A DNA stretch of 64,000 nt from Flavobacterium quisquiliarum (GCF_019308285.1 NZ_WWEM01000032.1:16137-80136), one strand, 5' to 3'. Shown: positions 1-9,669, counted from the stretch's first letter. Made by a program: numbers and translations. Notes: a model not told the origin generated them from the sequence alone.

Positions 1-90
1 CATATAAAACCTCGGCATTCTACCGTCAAAAGGCTTCAAAAAAGTTTTAAGAATATGAAATGCCAGCTTTAAAAATAGCCTCTTGATCAT
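1..90 (-). CDS. 5' end of an unidentified gene, cut by the window edge
   Basis: Thirty codons read leftwards from an ATG at 90-88 and remain open to the window edge. The start overlaps the flippase stop as ATGA, the tight coupling seen elsewhere in this operon, so it is very probably a real downstream gene. The visible N-terminus is basic and hydrophobic (MIKRLFLKLAFHILKTFL). That is too little to name a family; a glycosyltransferase or acyltransferase would fit the context. Confidence 0.6.
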   Translation of the reverse strand, partial: MIKRLFLKLAFHILKTFLKPFDGRMPRFYM

Positions 91-1628
91 AGTTTTTTAT
101 TTATAATATTTTGTATTAAAGCGATAAAATATTTCAGTTCATCTGTCTTAAAATAAACGAGAAGAATAATGATGTTTGGAATTACGAAGGCAATTACTGC
201 CTTTCCAAAAAAACCTAAAAAATTATCCGAAAGGGGCTCCTGCAAATACTTTACTGTTACATATGAAACAGCCAGAATAACAGTATATTTAACCAGCATA
301 ATGTAATAAGACAAGACTTTTTTTTGGAAACCATATCTAAAAACTACATAAGGTTCCCACCATATATTTGTTGTTAGATTGCTTATTATCGTCGCAATGA
401 TTATAGATTCGATTCCCCATTTTAAGACTAATAAAAAGTAAAATGAAAGGGATAAATTGATAACTGCTTCAAATAAAGATTTCCATTTAATGGGCCAGAA
501 TAGGCCTTTGGCATCTATAAAAATCTGAGAAGTAGTTCTCATTCTATCCAAATAGAAATTGAAGGTTATCAGAAATGTTATTAATGCAGAAAAGACATAT
601 TCTTTTCCCCAAATTAAATGTATAAAAGGATTAACCAATGTGCTCAGGGCTATAAAACAGCAGATAGCAAAATAGGCATTGATAAAAAATAACTTTTTAA
701 AAAAAGTATGCGATTCATCATCTGATTTTTCTGCCACATAATTTCCAACACTTGCCGTTATGGGCAGCAGCATTTGCATGAAAACAATTCTAATGGTATT
801 AGTCAGTAATAAATAGTTGGAATAAATCCCCATTGCCACTATTCCAACAAATTTTGATATCAACAAATCATCCACTCCGGTAATGACAACAGAACCTAAT
901 TTACTGAACGACATCGCAAAGACATTGCGTCTCAAAGCAATCTTATCTTTTTTCTCAATTTTTTTATGCTTATAATAGATCAAATAAGGAAATAACTTAT
1001 CCGCTTTTTTAGATATAAAATAATTCCCTAAAAAAGTACACAGAATCTGAATGATCAGAAAACTTAAAAAATCATGGAATAAAAACAGGACTGCAATTTG
1101 TAAAGTTCCCTTGATAATATTAAAGTAAAGCTGATTTAATGAATCTATATGTCCATTCTGGCTGGCAATTATTAATGATCTTTTATAATTAAAAAAATAA
1201 CTTATAGAAGTATTAAATAAATAGAGCAGATAGATAATCCATAAAGAAGGGAGTTCCTTTGGCAATTCTGATAAATCATTGATAAAAAAATGTAAAAAAG
1301 GAATTAAAAATAGACCCGTAATAAAAATTACTGTACCAATGATTTCATAAACCTTGGCAAAATAATTCATTAGTTTTGAAACCTGAATTACATCTTTTTC
1401 AGCGAGTGGCATATACATGGCATAAATAATTGCCGTTCCAAATCCAATTTCTGCAAAAGACAGCACCGAAAGAATATTGGTAAATAACCCATTAATTCCT
1501 AAATAAGCCGCTCCTAATGTTTTTATAAATATAGTTCGGACGGCAAAATTTAAAATAATTGTGATCAACTGACCCATTAAAGCCGCTGCAGAATTTTTTA
1601 TAGAACTTCGGGTTCTGTTTGTTGTCAT
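87..1628 (-). CDS. Wzx-like polysaccharide flippase (MATE/MOP superfamily)
   Basis: This 513-aa protein is made almost entirely of hydrophobic helices (about 12-14 membrane segments), with a basic N-terminus followed directly by a helix containing 'GQLITIILNFAVRTIF', as in oligosaccharide flippases. Such proteins move lipid-linked repeat units across the inner membrane. Length matches the family. It sits downstream of glycosyltransferases and a Wzy-like polymerase, which supports the assignment. It overlaps the next gene by 4 nt (ATGA) and lies 24 nt after the acyltransferase. I infer Wzx function from topology and context; the exact substrate cannot be read from sequence. Confidence 0.85.
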   Translation of the reverse strand: MTTNRTRSSIKNSAAALMGQLITIILNFAVRTIFIKTLGAAYLGINGLFTNILSVLSFAEIGFGTAIIYAMYMPLAEKDVIQVSKLMNYFAKVYEIIGTVIFITGLFLIPFLHFFINDLSELPKELPSLWIIYLLYLFNTSISYFFNYKRSLIIASQNGHIDSLNQLYFNIIKGTLQIAVLFLFHDFLSFLIIQILCTFLGNYFISKKADKLFPYLIYYKHKKIEKKDKIALRRNVFAMSFSKLGSVVITGVDDLLISKFVGIVAMGIYSNYLLLTNTIRIVFMQMLLPITASVGNYVAEKSDDESHTFFKKLFFINAYFAICCFIALSTLVNPFIHLIWGKEYVFSALITFLITFNFYLDRMRTTSQIFIDAKGLFWPIKWKSLFEAVINLSLSFYFLLVLKWGIESIIIATIISNLTTNIWWEPYVVFRYGFQKKVLSYYIMLVKYTVILAVSYVTVKYLQEPLSDNFLGFFGKAVIAFVIPNIIILLVYFKTDELKYFIALIQNIINKKL

Positions 1629-1652
1629 TAGAAATTATTGTTTTTTATAAGA

Positions 1653-2336
1653 TTACTTCTCCCAACGAACATTCTTCTTAACCATTACTGCTGGTATGCC
1701 ACCAATAATTATGTTAGGCTCCGAAAATGATTTTGTTACAATTGACCCTAAGGCCACTATACTGTTGTCTAGAATTGTCGCCCCTTTAAGAACAGTGGCA
1801 TAACTTCCTATCCAGACTTTGCTTCCTATCGAAATTGGTCTGTTGGTATTGATGATGCTGTTATCCTGATCAAAAATGTGGTGTCCATCGCCATCCCGAA
1901 TATGGATGTTCCAGCCTGCCAGTACATTATCTCCAAAAGTTATAGTGGTATTGGTGGCACAGAAGAAATTCTGGTTTGCTGTAAAGTTTTTTCCAAAAAC
2001 GATCTGTCCACCCTCATCCGCTCTTAATGATACTCCTCTTGCAAAATGAGCGCTGCCTACAAAAGCAACTTTACATTCTTTTTTAATAGTCCAGTAGCTA
2101 AAGCGATTGCACTCATTTCCAACCGCGCCTTCTCCCCAGCCTATTTTAATCATTCCAAATCTTGGGGTTTCATTTAATACAACTGTATTCCTATGTAGTG
2201 AACAAAACTTGGTTCTATAGTCTACCAAAATGGGAAGTTTAACAGCTATTTTAGGTTCAAACAAACAGAAATTAAAATAGATCGTTTTAGGCAGGCTGAA
2301 GCTTAATCGTGCTGTTTTTTTTAACAAATGAATCAT
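1653..2336 (-). CDS. Hexapeptide-repeat (left-handed beta-helix) acyltransferase
   Basis: The 227-aa protein has the imperfect hexapeptide periodicity of the LbH acetyltransferase family from about residue 95 to 215, ending with 'GSKVWIGSYATVLKGATI', 'ALGSIVTKSF' and the typical closing segment 'IIGGIPAVMVKK'. A histidine in the 'RDGDGHHIFD' stretch sits where maltose/galactoside O-acetyltransferases carry the catalytic His. It probably O- or N-acylates a sugar of the exported glycan. It overlaps the upstream glycosyltransferase by 4 nt, so it belongs to the same operon. Acyl donor and sugar acceptor cannot be inferred. Confidence 0.85.
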   Translation of the reverse strand: MIHLLKKTARLSFSLPKTIYFNFCLFEPKIAVKLPILVDYRTKFCSLHRNTVVLNETPRFGMIKIGWGEGAVGNECNRFSYWTIKKECKVAFVGSAHFARGVSLRADEGGQIVFGKNFTANQNFFCATNTTITFGDNVLAGWNIHIRDGDGHHIFDQDNSIINTNRPISIGSKVWIGSYATVLKGATILDNSIVALGSIVTKSFSEPNIIIGGIPAVMVKKNVRWEK

Positions 2337-3472
2337 GTCTGTTGCTTTAATATGGTATTACATAATTTTACTAATTCTTCGCCTGAATGCGTCCAACTGT
2401 ATTTTTTGGCATTTTCATAACCCGACTCAATCAGCTTTTTTCGAAAATCGGCATCTACTATAATTCGCTCTAAAGCATCTGTAGTTTCCTCAATTTCAAA
2501 TGGATCTACTAGTACTGCAGCATCACCGGCAACTTCTGGCATAGACGAAACGTTAGAAGTAATAACAGGAGTTCCTGCAGCCATGGCTTCTATAATGGGC
2601 AGACCAAAACCTTCATAAGACGATATAAACGCCATTGCCAAAGCCAATTTATAAACCGCCGGCTTGTCTTCTTCATCGATATAAGGTGTAAAGAAAACCT
2701 GCTCTTCTATGTTAAGATTAGCTGTCAGCTTTTTCAAATCTTCATTCCCCTGAGTAATCACTAAACTGACTTCTGCTCTTATATCTTCAGAAAGCAAAGC
2801 ATAAGCACGAATCAAATTATCTACATTTTTATGTCTGCGTATTCCTCCTAGATACACCACAAACTTATTGGGCAGTTGATATTTTTCTTTGACTTTTGTT
2901 AAGTGCTCTTGTTCTATTTCATTGTTATACAACTCAAAATCAACCCCATTAGGAATGACAAAAATTTTATTTTTGTTGTATAAAAACTCTTCCAAAATGT
3001 CTTTTTTAGAAGCCTCAGATATTGTTATCAAATAATCAGAATGGCGGATTGCATAATCAATATCATTTCTGTAATCTGTCTGTATTTTATCGTTTTCTGT
3101 GGCAACTCTTAAGGGAATTAAATCATGAATTGTAGTGATTACAATACCGCTGTAATTGACTCTTGGGATTTTATAAGTCAGGAACAAATTAATATCTGAC
3201 TCGCCACGCATCATATTGTGGTAATAAAAAGGCAGTGCTTTTTTTATTAATCTCGAATACACAACTTTAGCGGGAACTGATGAATATTTTACAGGGAAGG
3301 AGAATCTTTCTAATTCCTTTTTTTTGACTCCTCTCACAAAATTAAAACTGCCGAAAATTTTATATAATTTACTTTTTTCTAATTCGGCTATTAATTTATT
3401 GGCAAACAGAGCAATTCCAGAACCTTGATTGTTTACAGGCTGCAGATTTATATTTATGGTATTTCTTTTCAT
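2333..3472 (-). CDS. Glycosyltransferase, GT4 (GT-B fold)
   Basis: A 379-aa protein with a two-domain GT-B layout. The N-terminal acceptor domain includes 'TIHDLIPLR'. The C-terminal donor domain has 'VVYLGGIRRHKNVDNLIRAY' (linker and lysine region) and the E-x7-E motif in 'SSYEGFGLPIIEAMAAGTPVI', followed by 'SSMPEVAGDAAVLVDP'. This is the classic mannosyl/glucosyl-type GT4 signature. It should act on the cytoplasmic face of the inner membrane, adding a nucleotide-sugar-derived residue. Its 4-nt overlaps with both neighbours indicate co-translation. Donor specificity is unknown; GDP-mannose or GDP-fucose from the upstream genes are candidates. Confidence 0.9.
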   Translation of the reverse strand: MKRNTININLQPVNNQGSGIALFANKLIAELEKSKLYKIFGSFNFVRGVKKKELERFSFPVKYSSVPAKVVYSRLIKKALPFYYHNMMRGESDINLFLTYKIPRVNYSGIVITTIHDLIPLRVATENDKIQTDYRNDIDYAIRHSDYLITISEASKKDILEEFLYNKNKIFVIPNGVDFELYNNEIEQEHLTKVKEKYQLPNKFVVYLGGIRRHKNVDNLIRAYALLSEDIRAEVSLVITQGNEDLKKLTANLNIEEQVFFTPYIDEEDKPAVYKLALAMAFISSYEGFGLPIIEAMAAGTPVITSNVSSMPEVAGDAAVLVDPFEIEETTDALERIIVDADFRKKLIESGYENAKKYSWTHSGEELVKLCNTILKQQT

Positions 3473-4758
3473 TGTACAGAATTCACTTTAAGCTGCTGAT
3501 AAAATTTTTGATAATTGGCCTCTGCATTACATCTTTCTTCCCAAATTCTTCTAGACTGTCTGCACATTTCGTTGAATTCTTCTGCTTCTAATAAAGCTAT
3601 TTTGGTCAGTACCTGAACCAGTTCTTCGTTAGTAAAATCTTTATCGAGTAAAAAACCATTAACTCCATTTTCAACAATCTCTGCCGTTCCCCCAACATTG
3701 GTAGCGATTATAATTTTTCCAAAAGACATCGCTTCCATGATAGAAACAGGAACACCTTCATTTTCGCTTACGTTGATAAAAACATCATAGGTTTTACTGG
3801 CATATTCCGCAAGTACTTTTTCATTACTGTAAGCGCCCATCAATTTTACAGCTACTGAAGGATTATTGATCTGAGCTGCCATTTTACTTATCTTTTCAAA
3901 TTCTTCTCCGTCGCCATAATGCACCCATTCTATCTTTACAAAAATCTTTGAAACTGCTTCCAAAATAGCGGATACTCTTTTAACAGGACGCATCCAGGAA
4001 CAGGAAACAAGATGAAGTGTTTCGCTCTTTGGAAAAATCTTGATGCCTTTATCTAAAGAACCTAATCTTGACAATTTTAATTTATCGCTGTATTGTGGAA
4101 ACTCTTTATTTAAATAGGATACACCATCTTTTGAAATCGAATGTATTTCATCCATCTCAGACAAAATGTATTCTCTCATAGGCAGATAACGGCCTGCATC
4201 AGCATATTCGTAGAGGTCAAATCGATGACAGCGCGTGATTTTTTTTTCAAAATGGATTGTCTTTTGAAACTTCTTTTTTAATGAAATAATTACAAAAGCA
4301 GTAATGTACATCCAGTAAGAATATAATACTACATCACAATTTTGGTACTTTTCCTTAACAACTTTTTCCAAATCATTTAAAGCATTGTGCGCGATAAATA
4401 AAAAGATAAAGAGCTGCTTAATATTTCTTAATGTCAGTCTATTTGTCTGTATCAAAAGCCATAATTCTTTATAAAATTTTGAATTAGTGCAAGTCAAAAA
4501 AAGGAGTTTTACTATTCTTGATTTGCTTTTATAAGAAAGAGCACTGTTGTAAAATGTTACGGACTGTTTGGGTTTCTTATAAATAATATCCTCAAACGTC
4601 TTAGCTCCATAAACTAAAATCGGAAAACATACTATTTCGTCAAAACCAGTCGCGTATTCTAATTCATTGGATAAAAAATCTTCTGATTTCCCATAAGGAA
4701 ACTGTGTATTGACTACTATGAGTACTCTTTTTTTACTATTTTTCATTTTTTTAGACAA
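3469..4758 (-). CDS. Glycosyltransferase, GT4
   Basis: A 429-aa GT-B protein. The C-terminal half shows 'SCSWMRPVKRVSAILEA' (donor-domain entry), 'VKLMGAYSNEKVLAEY', and an E-x7-E region in 'NVSENEGVPVSIMEAMSFGK', then 'ATNVGGTAEIVENGVNGFLL'. These are GT4 hallmarks. Start choice is uncertain: the first ATG overlaps the stop of the upstream polymerase gene by 8 nt, while an internal ATG four codons later (MKNSKKR) would reduce it. Either start leaves the catalytic domains intact. It probably adds one residue of the repeat unit. Confidence 0.88.
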   Translation of the reverse strand: MSKKMKNSKKRVLIVVNTQFPYGKSEDFLSNELEYATGFDEIVCFPILVYGAKTFEDIIYKKPKQSVTFYNSALSYKSKSRIVKLLFLTCTNSKFYKELWLLIQTNRLTLRNIKQLFIFLFIAHNALNDLEKVVKEKYQNCDVVLYSYWMYITAFVIISLKKKFQKTIHFEKKITRCHRFDLYEYADAGRYLPMREYILSEMDEIHSISKDGVSYLNKEFPQYSDKLKLSRLGSLDKGIKIFPKSETLHLVSCSWMRPVKRVSAILEAVSKIFVKIEWVHYGDGEEFEKISKMAAQINNPSVAVKLMGAYSNEKVLAEYASKTYDVFINVSENEGVPVSIMEAMSFGKIIIATNVGGTAEIVENGVNGFLLDKDFTNEELVQVLTKIALLEAEEFNEMCRQSRRIWEERCNAEANYQKFYQQLKVNSVQ

Positions 4759-6238
4759 TAGACCCAGCTGTCCAGTTATAATTTAGATTCTCTACATGAG
4801 CCTCTGCTCTCCTATATTTGTTTCGTTTTAAAACTCCGATTCGATTTACCCACAAGACAAGCCAATAAAAAAGGATGTATTTACTCCAGCAGAAAATAAT
4901 GGTCTGCAGACAATAACAATGAACTAATCCCATAAGAATGGACATCCAGATGTACATGTATTTATAGTACAAATCTTGAACGACTTTAGATGCTGCTTCC
5001 ATTCTTACTAAAAGCATAATCATAATATAATTCCCTAAAATCAGCACCGGCCAGCCCAGCAGATTGCCTCCTATAATTAAAAAGCCTCCGGAAAGCGAGA
5101 GCATCTGTCCCCTGTCATCTCTTTGTTTTAATGAATCTTTAAAAACATCCGAAGAAGAACGCAGCTCTTTCAAACTATTGGACAAAGTCTTAAATCCTGG
5201 TAAATCTGATAAACCTGAAAGTCCATCTGAAAAATCTTTAATCAAAGCCTCATTTGACTTTGCAGTGCTGATGCCTATCGAAGCTTGATAAGAACGTGCA
5301 ACAGTCCATAAACCATTGGCATACTCTTCAATAAAATTGGAAACTACCACGCTGGAATCGCCACTTTCTAAAGTACCTGCATTATCTTCTGCAAATTGTT
5401 TATTTGCATAAGACAAAACCATAATAACAATGGCAAACGGAAGTAATATTGCCAAAATCTTTGTTTTTAACTGCGGATAACTTACAATCAAAATGGTAAT
5501 TGTAGCAATCGCTGTTTCGTATATCAGCGAACGGTTGCTTCCAAAATAAGATATAAAATTAAAAATGGCCGCAATAACACCTAAACCAAAATACAACTGA
5601 AAACCAGCTTTGTTTCTCGCATATTTTTTTGCCTCAGCAAGCAATAGAATGAAAATAAAGATTTTTATACTATTAAAAATCGTAGCATCAAATACAACTG
5701 CAACTTTAGAAACTGATTCTTTTAATGCTAATATATTCAGTCCCGGCATCCACGAATTAAAACGGACTAAAAGGAATAAGAAATAAACAAGCAGCACTCG
5801 TTTTCCATAAGAATTTAGCGGTAGCTGTGTATGTGAAATATCTTTCTTCCGATATTTTTTTATGTAAATAGGAAACCATTTTTTTATAGCAATACAGGCA
5901 ATAAATAATTCAATTCCATAAATAAGTACTGCCATATCATACGAAGCAGCTTTGGCTTCAGGCATCCTAAAATTCAATTTTCCTTCAGAAAGCGTAATTA
6001 GAAAAGGCTGAATAAGATATCGAACAACAACAATGCTGTAATAAATTTTAAGTCCTATTCCCTGCTTATGATACCGAAGTATTGTACTGCCGTAAATGGA
6101 TATGCATACGGTAAAAAACAAAGGAATTAAGAACAGTAATTCTAGACCTTTTCTTGCAATTGGCTGGTTATAGATATAATAACTTTCTATTATACCCAGC
6201 AGCGCTAATCCAATTGTAATATAATTATGATTTTTCAA
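4751..6238 (-). CDS. Wzy-like O-antigen/EPS polymerase (polytopic membrane protein)
   Basis: A 495-aa protein with about 10-12 hydrophobic segments and one long hydrophilic loop (roughly residues 275-380, containing 'SGDSSVVVSNFIEEYANGL' and an Arg-rich stretch). This is the topology of Wzy and oligosaccharide-repeat-unit polymerases, which link repeat units on the periplasmic side. Sequence identity within that family is always low, so the call rests on topology and on its place between glycosyltransferases and a flippase. It starts 2 nt after the stop of the upstream glycosyltransferase. An O-antigen ligase-like role is the alternative. Confidence 0.7.
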   Translation of the reverse strand: MKNHNYITIGLALLGIIESYYIYNQPIARKGLELLFLIPLFFTVCISIYGSTILRYHKQGIGLKIYYSIVVVRYLIQPFLITLSEGKLNFRMPEAKAASYDMAVLIYGIELFIACIAIKKWFPIYIKKYRKKDISHTQLPLNSYGKRVLLVYFLFLLVRFNSWMPGLNILALKESVSKVAVVFDATIFNSIKIFIFILLLAEAKKYARNKAGFQLYFGLGVIAAIFNFISYFGSNRSLIYETAIATITILIVSYPQLKTKILAILLPFAIVIMVLSYANKQFAEDNAGTLESGDSSVVVSNFIEEYANGLWTVARSYQASIGISTAKSNEALIKDFSDGLSGLSDLPGFKTLSNSLKELRSSSDVFKDSLKQRDDRGQMLSLSGGFLIIGGNLLGWPVLILGNYIMIMLLVRMEAASKVVQDLYYKYMYIWMSILMGLVHCYCLQTIIFCWSKYILFYWLVLWVNRIGVLKRNKYRRAEAHVENLNYNWTAGSIV

Positions 6239-6240
6239 AC

Positions 6241-7371
6241 TTAAACTGCTGCATTAAAATACTCAACAACACCTTGAAGCGTAACAGACATATCACATCT
6301 TTTTTGAGAGGCTGATCTGATTTCTTCCGAAATATTACGATCTGTATTCTGGTAAATTTTTTTGTAAAATTCTATAAGTCCGTAAATGTTAACAGGACTT
6401 TCATCAGGACTTATCTGATGTACATATTTTTCATTGTCTTGAATTGAAAAAGCATCCACAACATAAGAAGAAATCATAGGCAGTCCTTTAGCGGCATATT
6501 CCTTTGATTTTATTGTACTTTCTGTCTCTAAACCAATTCGGTGTATTGCAATTGAATTTACAGCAAGATCTGCCTTTTCATAAAGAGCATCTAAATCACT
6601 TCCGCTTTTGAAACCATGAAATAAAACATGTTTTTCAATGCCGTATTTCGCCACTAATTCTTGATACTTTTTGATTTCATCTCCTTCTCCAACTAAATGG
6701 TAGACAATATTAATATCGCCTCCAAGCTGGTAATACTCCTTTAATCCTTCTATTAACCTGTCGTAACCATGACAACTCATGGTAAGAGATACCGAAATTA
6801 AATGTATTTCATTGGCATTGTAAATTCTCTTTTCCACTGGAATAACATTTTCATAAATAACTCCATTCATGGTATTTATGGTTTTTATACCGAAAATCTT
6901 ATGATCATTTGAATACGTTACAATTCGACCAACATAAAGTCTCAGCAAAAAATTAGAAGAAGCATCCATGAAATAACGCATTGCTCCTCCCTTCCATTTC
7001 AGCAGTTCGTGCTTGTAAGGAAACGTAGGGATTTCAATAACAATTTTGCTCTTTTTTTTACTTAAGATTCTCAGGGAATTGAGAAACAAAAAATCACACA
7101 AATGGTATCTGGTGTAAATAAAACTGTAATTGTTTACTGAAAGAGTTTTATCAATAAAAGAATACATTTTGAGTCTTCGATTGGTATTTTCTAAAGGAAT
7201 CGTTTCAAAAAAACTATTATTCAGATAATAAAGACAGTCTGGGCCATAAGAGATTAGCGTGACATTATACGATTTACTAAAAACTTTATATTGATTTAGT
7301 ATTTTTTTAGACACCCCATTTAATTTTTCAAAATCAATTATCACTGGCGCTATATACAACAACTGTTTCAT
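6241..7371 (-). CDS. Glycosyltransferase, GT4-like
   Basis: A 376-aa GT-B type protein. The donor-binding half contains 'HLVGEGDEIKKYQELVAKYG', 'VLFHGFKSGSDLDALYEKADLAV' and a modified E-x7-E region ('IGLETESTIKSKEYAAKGLP'), matching GT4 enzymes with a divergent loop. N-terminal 'LLYIAPVIIDFEKLNGVSKK' is the usual glycine-containing acceptor-domain start. It is the third glycosyltransferase of the operon and the first gene after the kinase. The weaker motif means the donor cannot be guessed. Confidence 0.8.
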   Translation of the reverse strand: MKQLLYIAPVIIDFEKLNGVSKKILNQYKVFSKSYNVTLISYGPDCLYYLNNSFFETIPLENTNRRLKMYSFIDKTLSVNNYSFIYTRYHLCDFLFLNSLRILSKKKSKIVIEIPTFPYKHELLKWKGGAMRYFMDASSNFLLRLYVGRIVTYSNDHKIFGIKTINTMNGVIYENVIPVEKRIYNANEIHLISVSLTMSCHGYDRLIEGLKEYYQLGGDINIVYHLVGEGDEIKKYQELVAKYGIEKHVLFHGFKSGSDLDALYEKADLAVNSIAIHRIGLETESTIKSKEYAAKGLPMISSYVVDAFSIQDNEKYVHQISPDESPVNIYGLIEFYKKIYQNTDRNISEEIRSASQKRCDMSVTLQGVVEYFNAAV

Positions 7372-7385
7372 TCCCTTTTAAAGTA

Positions 7386-8117
7386 TTAATTTTGATTTTT
7401 AAAGTTTCTTAATTCTAAAATAAAACAGCTGCCTCTTCCTTGAGCAGACTTCACATTAATAGTACCTTCCAAAGCTTCAACGGTTTGTTTTACGATATGC
7501 AATCCTATTCCGTATCCTTCAGAGCTATTGGATTCTCTGAAAAATTTATCAAATACTCTGTCCTGATTGATCTCTGCAATCCCAATCCCATTATCGGATA
7601 CAGAAATTTTAAGTGTATTTTCGTCTGAATAACCTTCTACAACTATCACTTTATCAACAGCCTCTTTATTATGATATTTTACAGCATTGCCTATCAAGTT
7701 TTCCAATACCGTATTTAATCTGAATCTATCTGAAAAAAAGGCTTCTTGTTCGTTAATGTTTACTTGAAAATGAATTCCTAAAGTTTTGATTTCATTAGAA
7801 AAAATTTCAGCTGCGTCTGCAACCGTTTTTTCAAGTGGAATTTTTGTGATCTGAAGTTCTGGATAATCGGCTTTTGAATTTTTTAGATTGTTTCGAATCG
7901 TCTGGTCTAGATGAACTACGCGGTCTTTTATCATTCGGATATATTCCATTGTGCTTTCTTCCTGAGTTTCTTCTTCTATTAAAGAAACCAGCATTTTTAA
8001 AGCATTAACCGGCGAAAGCAGATCATGTGATACTCTGAAAGCAAAACTTTCTAATTTTTTGTTTACGGCTTTCAAATCACTGATGCTGATTCTCTTTCTC
8101 TCTTTTAGCTTGTTCAT
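7386..8117 (-). CDS. Minimal histidine kinase (HisKA plus HATPase_c, no sensor domain)
   Basis: A 243-aa soluble kinase core. The phospho-acceptor box 'RVSHDLLSPVNALK' places the His near residue 31, followed by an ATP-binding domain with an N box ('ENLIGNAVKYHN'), G1 ('DNGIGIAEIN') and G2 ('GYGIGLHIVKQT'). It lacks any membrane helix, PAS, GAF or receiver domain, so it must sense through a partner or act as an accessory kinase. It lies between the sugar-synthesis genes and the glycosyltransferases, directly after a degenerate receiver gene (42 nt apart). The pair probably controls the polysaccharide locus, which is inference from position. Confidence 0.9.
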   Translation of the reverse strand: MNKLKERKRISISDLKAVNKKLESFAFRVSHDLLSPVNALKMLVSLIEEETQEESTMEYIRMIKDRVVHLDQTIRNNLKNSKADYPELQITKIPLEKTVADAAEIFSNEIKTLGIHFQVNINEQEAFFSDRFRLNTVLENLIGNAVKYHNKEAVDKVIVVEGYSDENTLKISVSDNGIGIAEINQDRVFDKFFRESNSSEGYGIGLHIVKQTVEALEGTINVKSAQGRGSCFILELRNFKNQN

Positions 8118-8158
8118 TTCTTCTAATTTTTACCTAAAAAATAAAGCTGTACGCTGTT

Positions 8159-8536
8159 CTATTTACATATTGACTGTTCATCAACCAAACTAAATTTTTC
8201 CTCAAAATGCAGTCTAAGATCATTTCTAAATCCCCTTTTTGTATCCAGACATTCTAACACTTCAATGTTTTGTATGTTTTTAAATTTATTGAGGAACTGA
8301 GGGCAATGATTACAGACCAATACTGGAATTCCGTATGAATTAATCCTTAAAAGATCGATCAAATCATTCTCCGAATAAAAAACAAAAACTACTAATGAAA
8401 GATCATCTGTCATTTCATGCCCATAAAGAATATCTGCTTTATGCCCGGCAACAAAATTGATATCCTTAAACTCATATTTCAAAAACCTTGAGAAATAATG
8501 AAATTTATCATAAACCATTACTCTGTTTGCATCCAT
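8159..8536 (-). CDS. Degenerate receiver-like protein next to the kinase
   Basis: The 125-aa protein has the length and strand/helix rhythm of a CheY-like receiver: 'RVMVYDKFHYFSRFLKYEF' at the start, 'SLVVFVFYSENDLIDLL' mid-chain and 'GIPVLVCNH' later. The place expected for the phospho-accepting Asp is occupied by a hydrophobic strand, and the usual Thr/Ser-Lys pair is not apparent. If it is a receiver it is probably phosphorylation-independent (a pseudo-receiver). It precedes the HisKA/HATPase gene in the same direction, suggesting a two-protein regulatory unit. Family assignment is tentative. Confidence 0.6.
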   Translation of the reverse strand: MDANRVMVYDKFHYFSRFLKYEFKDINFVAGHKADILYGHEMTDDLSLVVFVFYSENDLIDLLRINSYGIPVLVCNHCPQFLNKFKNIQNIEVLECLDTKRGFRNDLRLHFEEKFSLVDEQSICK

Positions 8537-8705
8537 AACTTTTAATTGTTAAATTGAATTTATACTAAAATATTCATGCGTATTCAAGTGATTTGAGGCG
8601 GTTTAAGAACGGAAAATGATTAGTTTTCACTTTTATTTTAATTCTTTATTTTAAAATGTATTCTCATATTTTATACGGGACAGCTAAACGAAACACATAA
8701 TTCAA

Positions 8706-9668
8706 TTACAAGCCGATTGAAACTTCTTTTATATTTTCAGCATTGGCCAAAAACCATTCGTATGTTTTTGCAATTCCATCTTTAAGATGAATCTGTTGTT
8801 TCCAACCCAATTGCTGCATTTTTGAACTATCCATCAATTTTCGAGGTGTACCATCAGGCATAGAATCATCCCAAGTAATTTTACCTTGATGTCCTACAAT
8901 GCTTTGAATCGTCAATGCTAATTCTTTGATGCTTAAATCTTGTCCAGATCCAACATTGTATAAATAATCCGGCAGTCTGTTTTCTAAGGCAAATACTACA
9001 GCCTTCGCCATATCGTCTGCATGAAGAAACTCTCTCATAGGATTTCCTGTTCCCCAAAGTGTTACTGCTGCATGATTATTTTGCTTAGCTTCATGAAATT
9101 TTCTGATCATAGCTGGTAAAACATGTGAGCTTTTCAAATCAAAATTATCGTGAATCCCATACAAATTAGTTGGCATTAGACTTACATAGTCTTTATCAAA
9201 TTCTTTACGAACAGCCTGACAAGCTTTGATGCCCGAAATTTTTGCCAAGGCATACCATTCATTGGTTGGTTCCAATGCTGCAGTTAATAAATAATCTTCC
9301 TGAATAGGCTGTGGTGCCATTTTAGGATAAATACAAGAACTGCCAAGAAAAATAAATTTCTCTATTCCTGACTTTAAAGCAGTATCAATTAAATTATTCT
9401 GAATCTGCATATTCTCCATAATAAATTGATAGGGATAATTATTGTTTGCCAGAATCCCTCCCACTTTTGCTGCTGCATCTATAACTGCCTTCGGTTTCTC
9501 TTTTTCAAAAAATGCCTGAACCGCCTGCTGGTCACGCAGATCCAACTCACTGCTTGACTGTCCGATTAAATTTTGATATCCTTCGTTTTCCAACGCTCTC
9601 CATACTGCAGATCCCACCATACCGCGATGACCTGCAATGTATATTTTGGAAGTTTTATCTATATTCAT
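8706..9668 (-). CDS. fcl: GDP-L-fucose synthase
   Basis: A 320-aa short-chain dehydrogenase-type epimerase/reductase. The Rossmann nucleotide site is 'IYIAGHRGMVGSAVWRALE'; the catalytic Tyr-x3-Lys lies in 'EWYALAKISGIKACQ', and 'LMPTNLYGIHDNFDL' with 'MREFLHADDMAKAV' are diagnostic of WcaG/Fcl. It converts GDP-4-keto-6-deoxy-mannose to GDP-L-fucose using NADPH (3,5-epimerisation, then 4-reduction). One base separates it from gmd, which makes its substrate. Length is normal for the family. Confidence 0.96.
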   Translation of the reverse strand: MNIDKTSKIYIAGHRGMVGSAVWRALENEGYQNLIGQSSSELDLRDQQAVQAFFEKEKPKAVIDAAAKVGGILANNNYPYQFIMENMQIQNNLIDTALKSGIEKFIFLGSSCIYPKMAPQPIQEDYLLTAALEPTNEWYALAKISGIKACQAVRKEFDKDYVSLMPTNLYGIHDNFDLKSSHVLPAMIRKFHEAKQNNHAAVTLWGTGNPMREFLHADDMAKAVVFALENRLPDYLYNVGSGQDLSIKELALTIQSIVGHQGKITWDDSMPDGTPRKLMDSSKMQQLGWKQQIHLKDGIAKTYEWFLANAENIKEVSIGL

Positions 9669-9669
9669 T

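Noticed and set aside
5064..5288. Open frame on the plus strand inside the Wzy-like gene
   Set aside because: It lies wholly inside a well-supported membrane protein on the other strand and has no recognisable domain; it is a shadow. The same holds for similar frames inside gmd, ugd, the RAYT genes and the giant genes.
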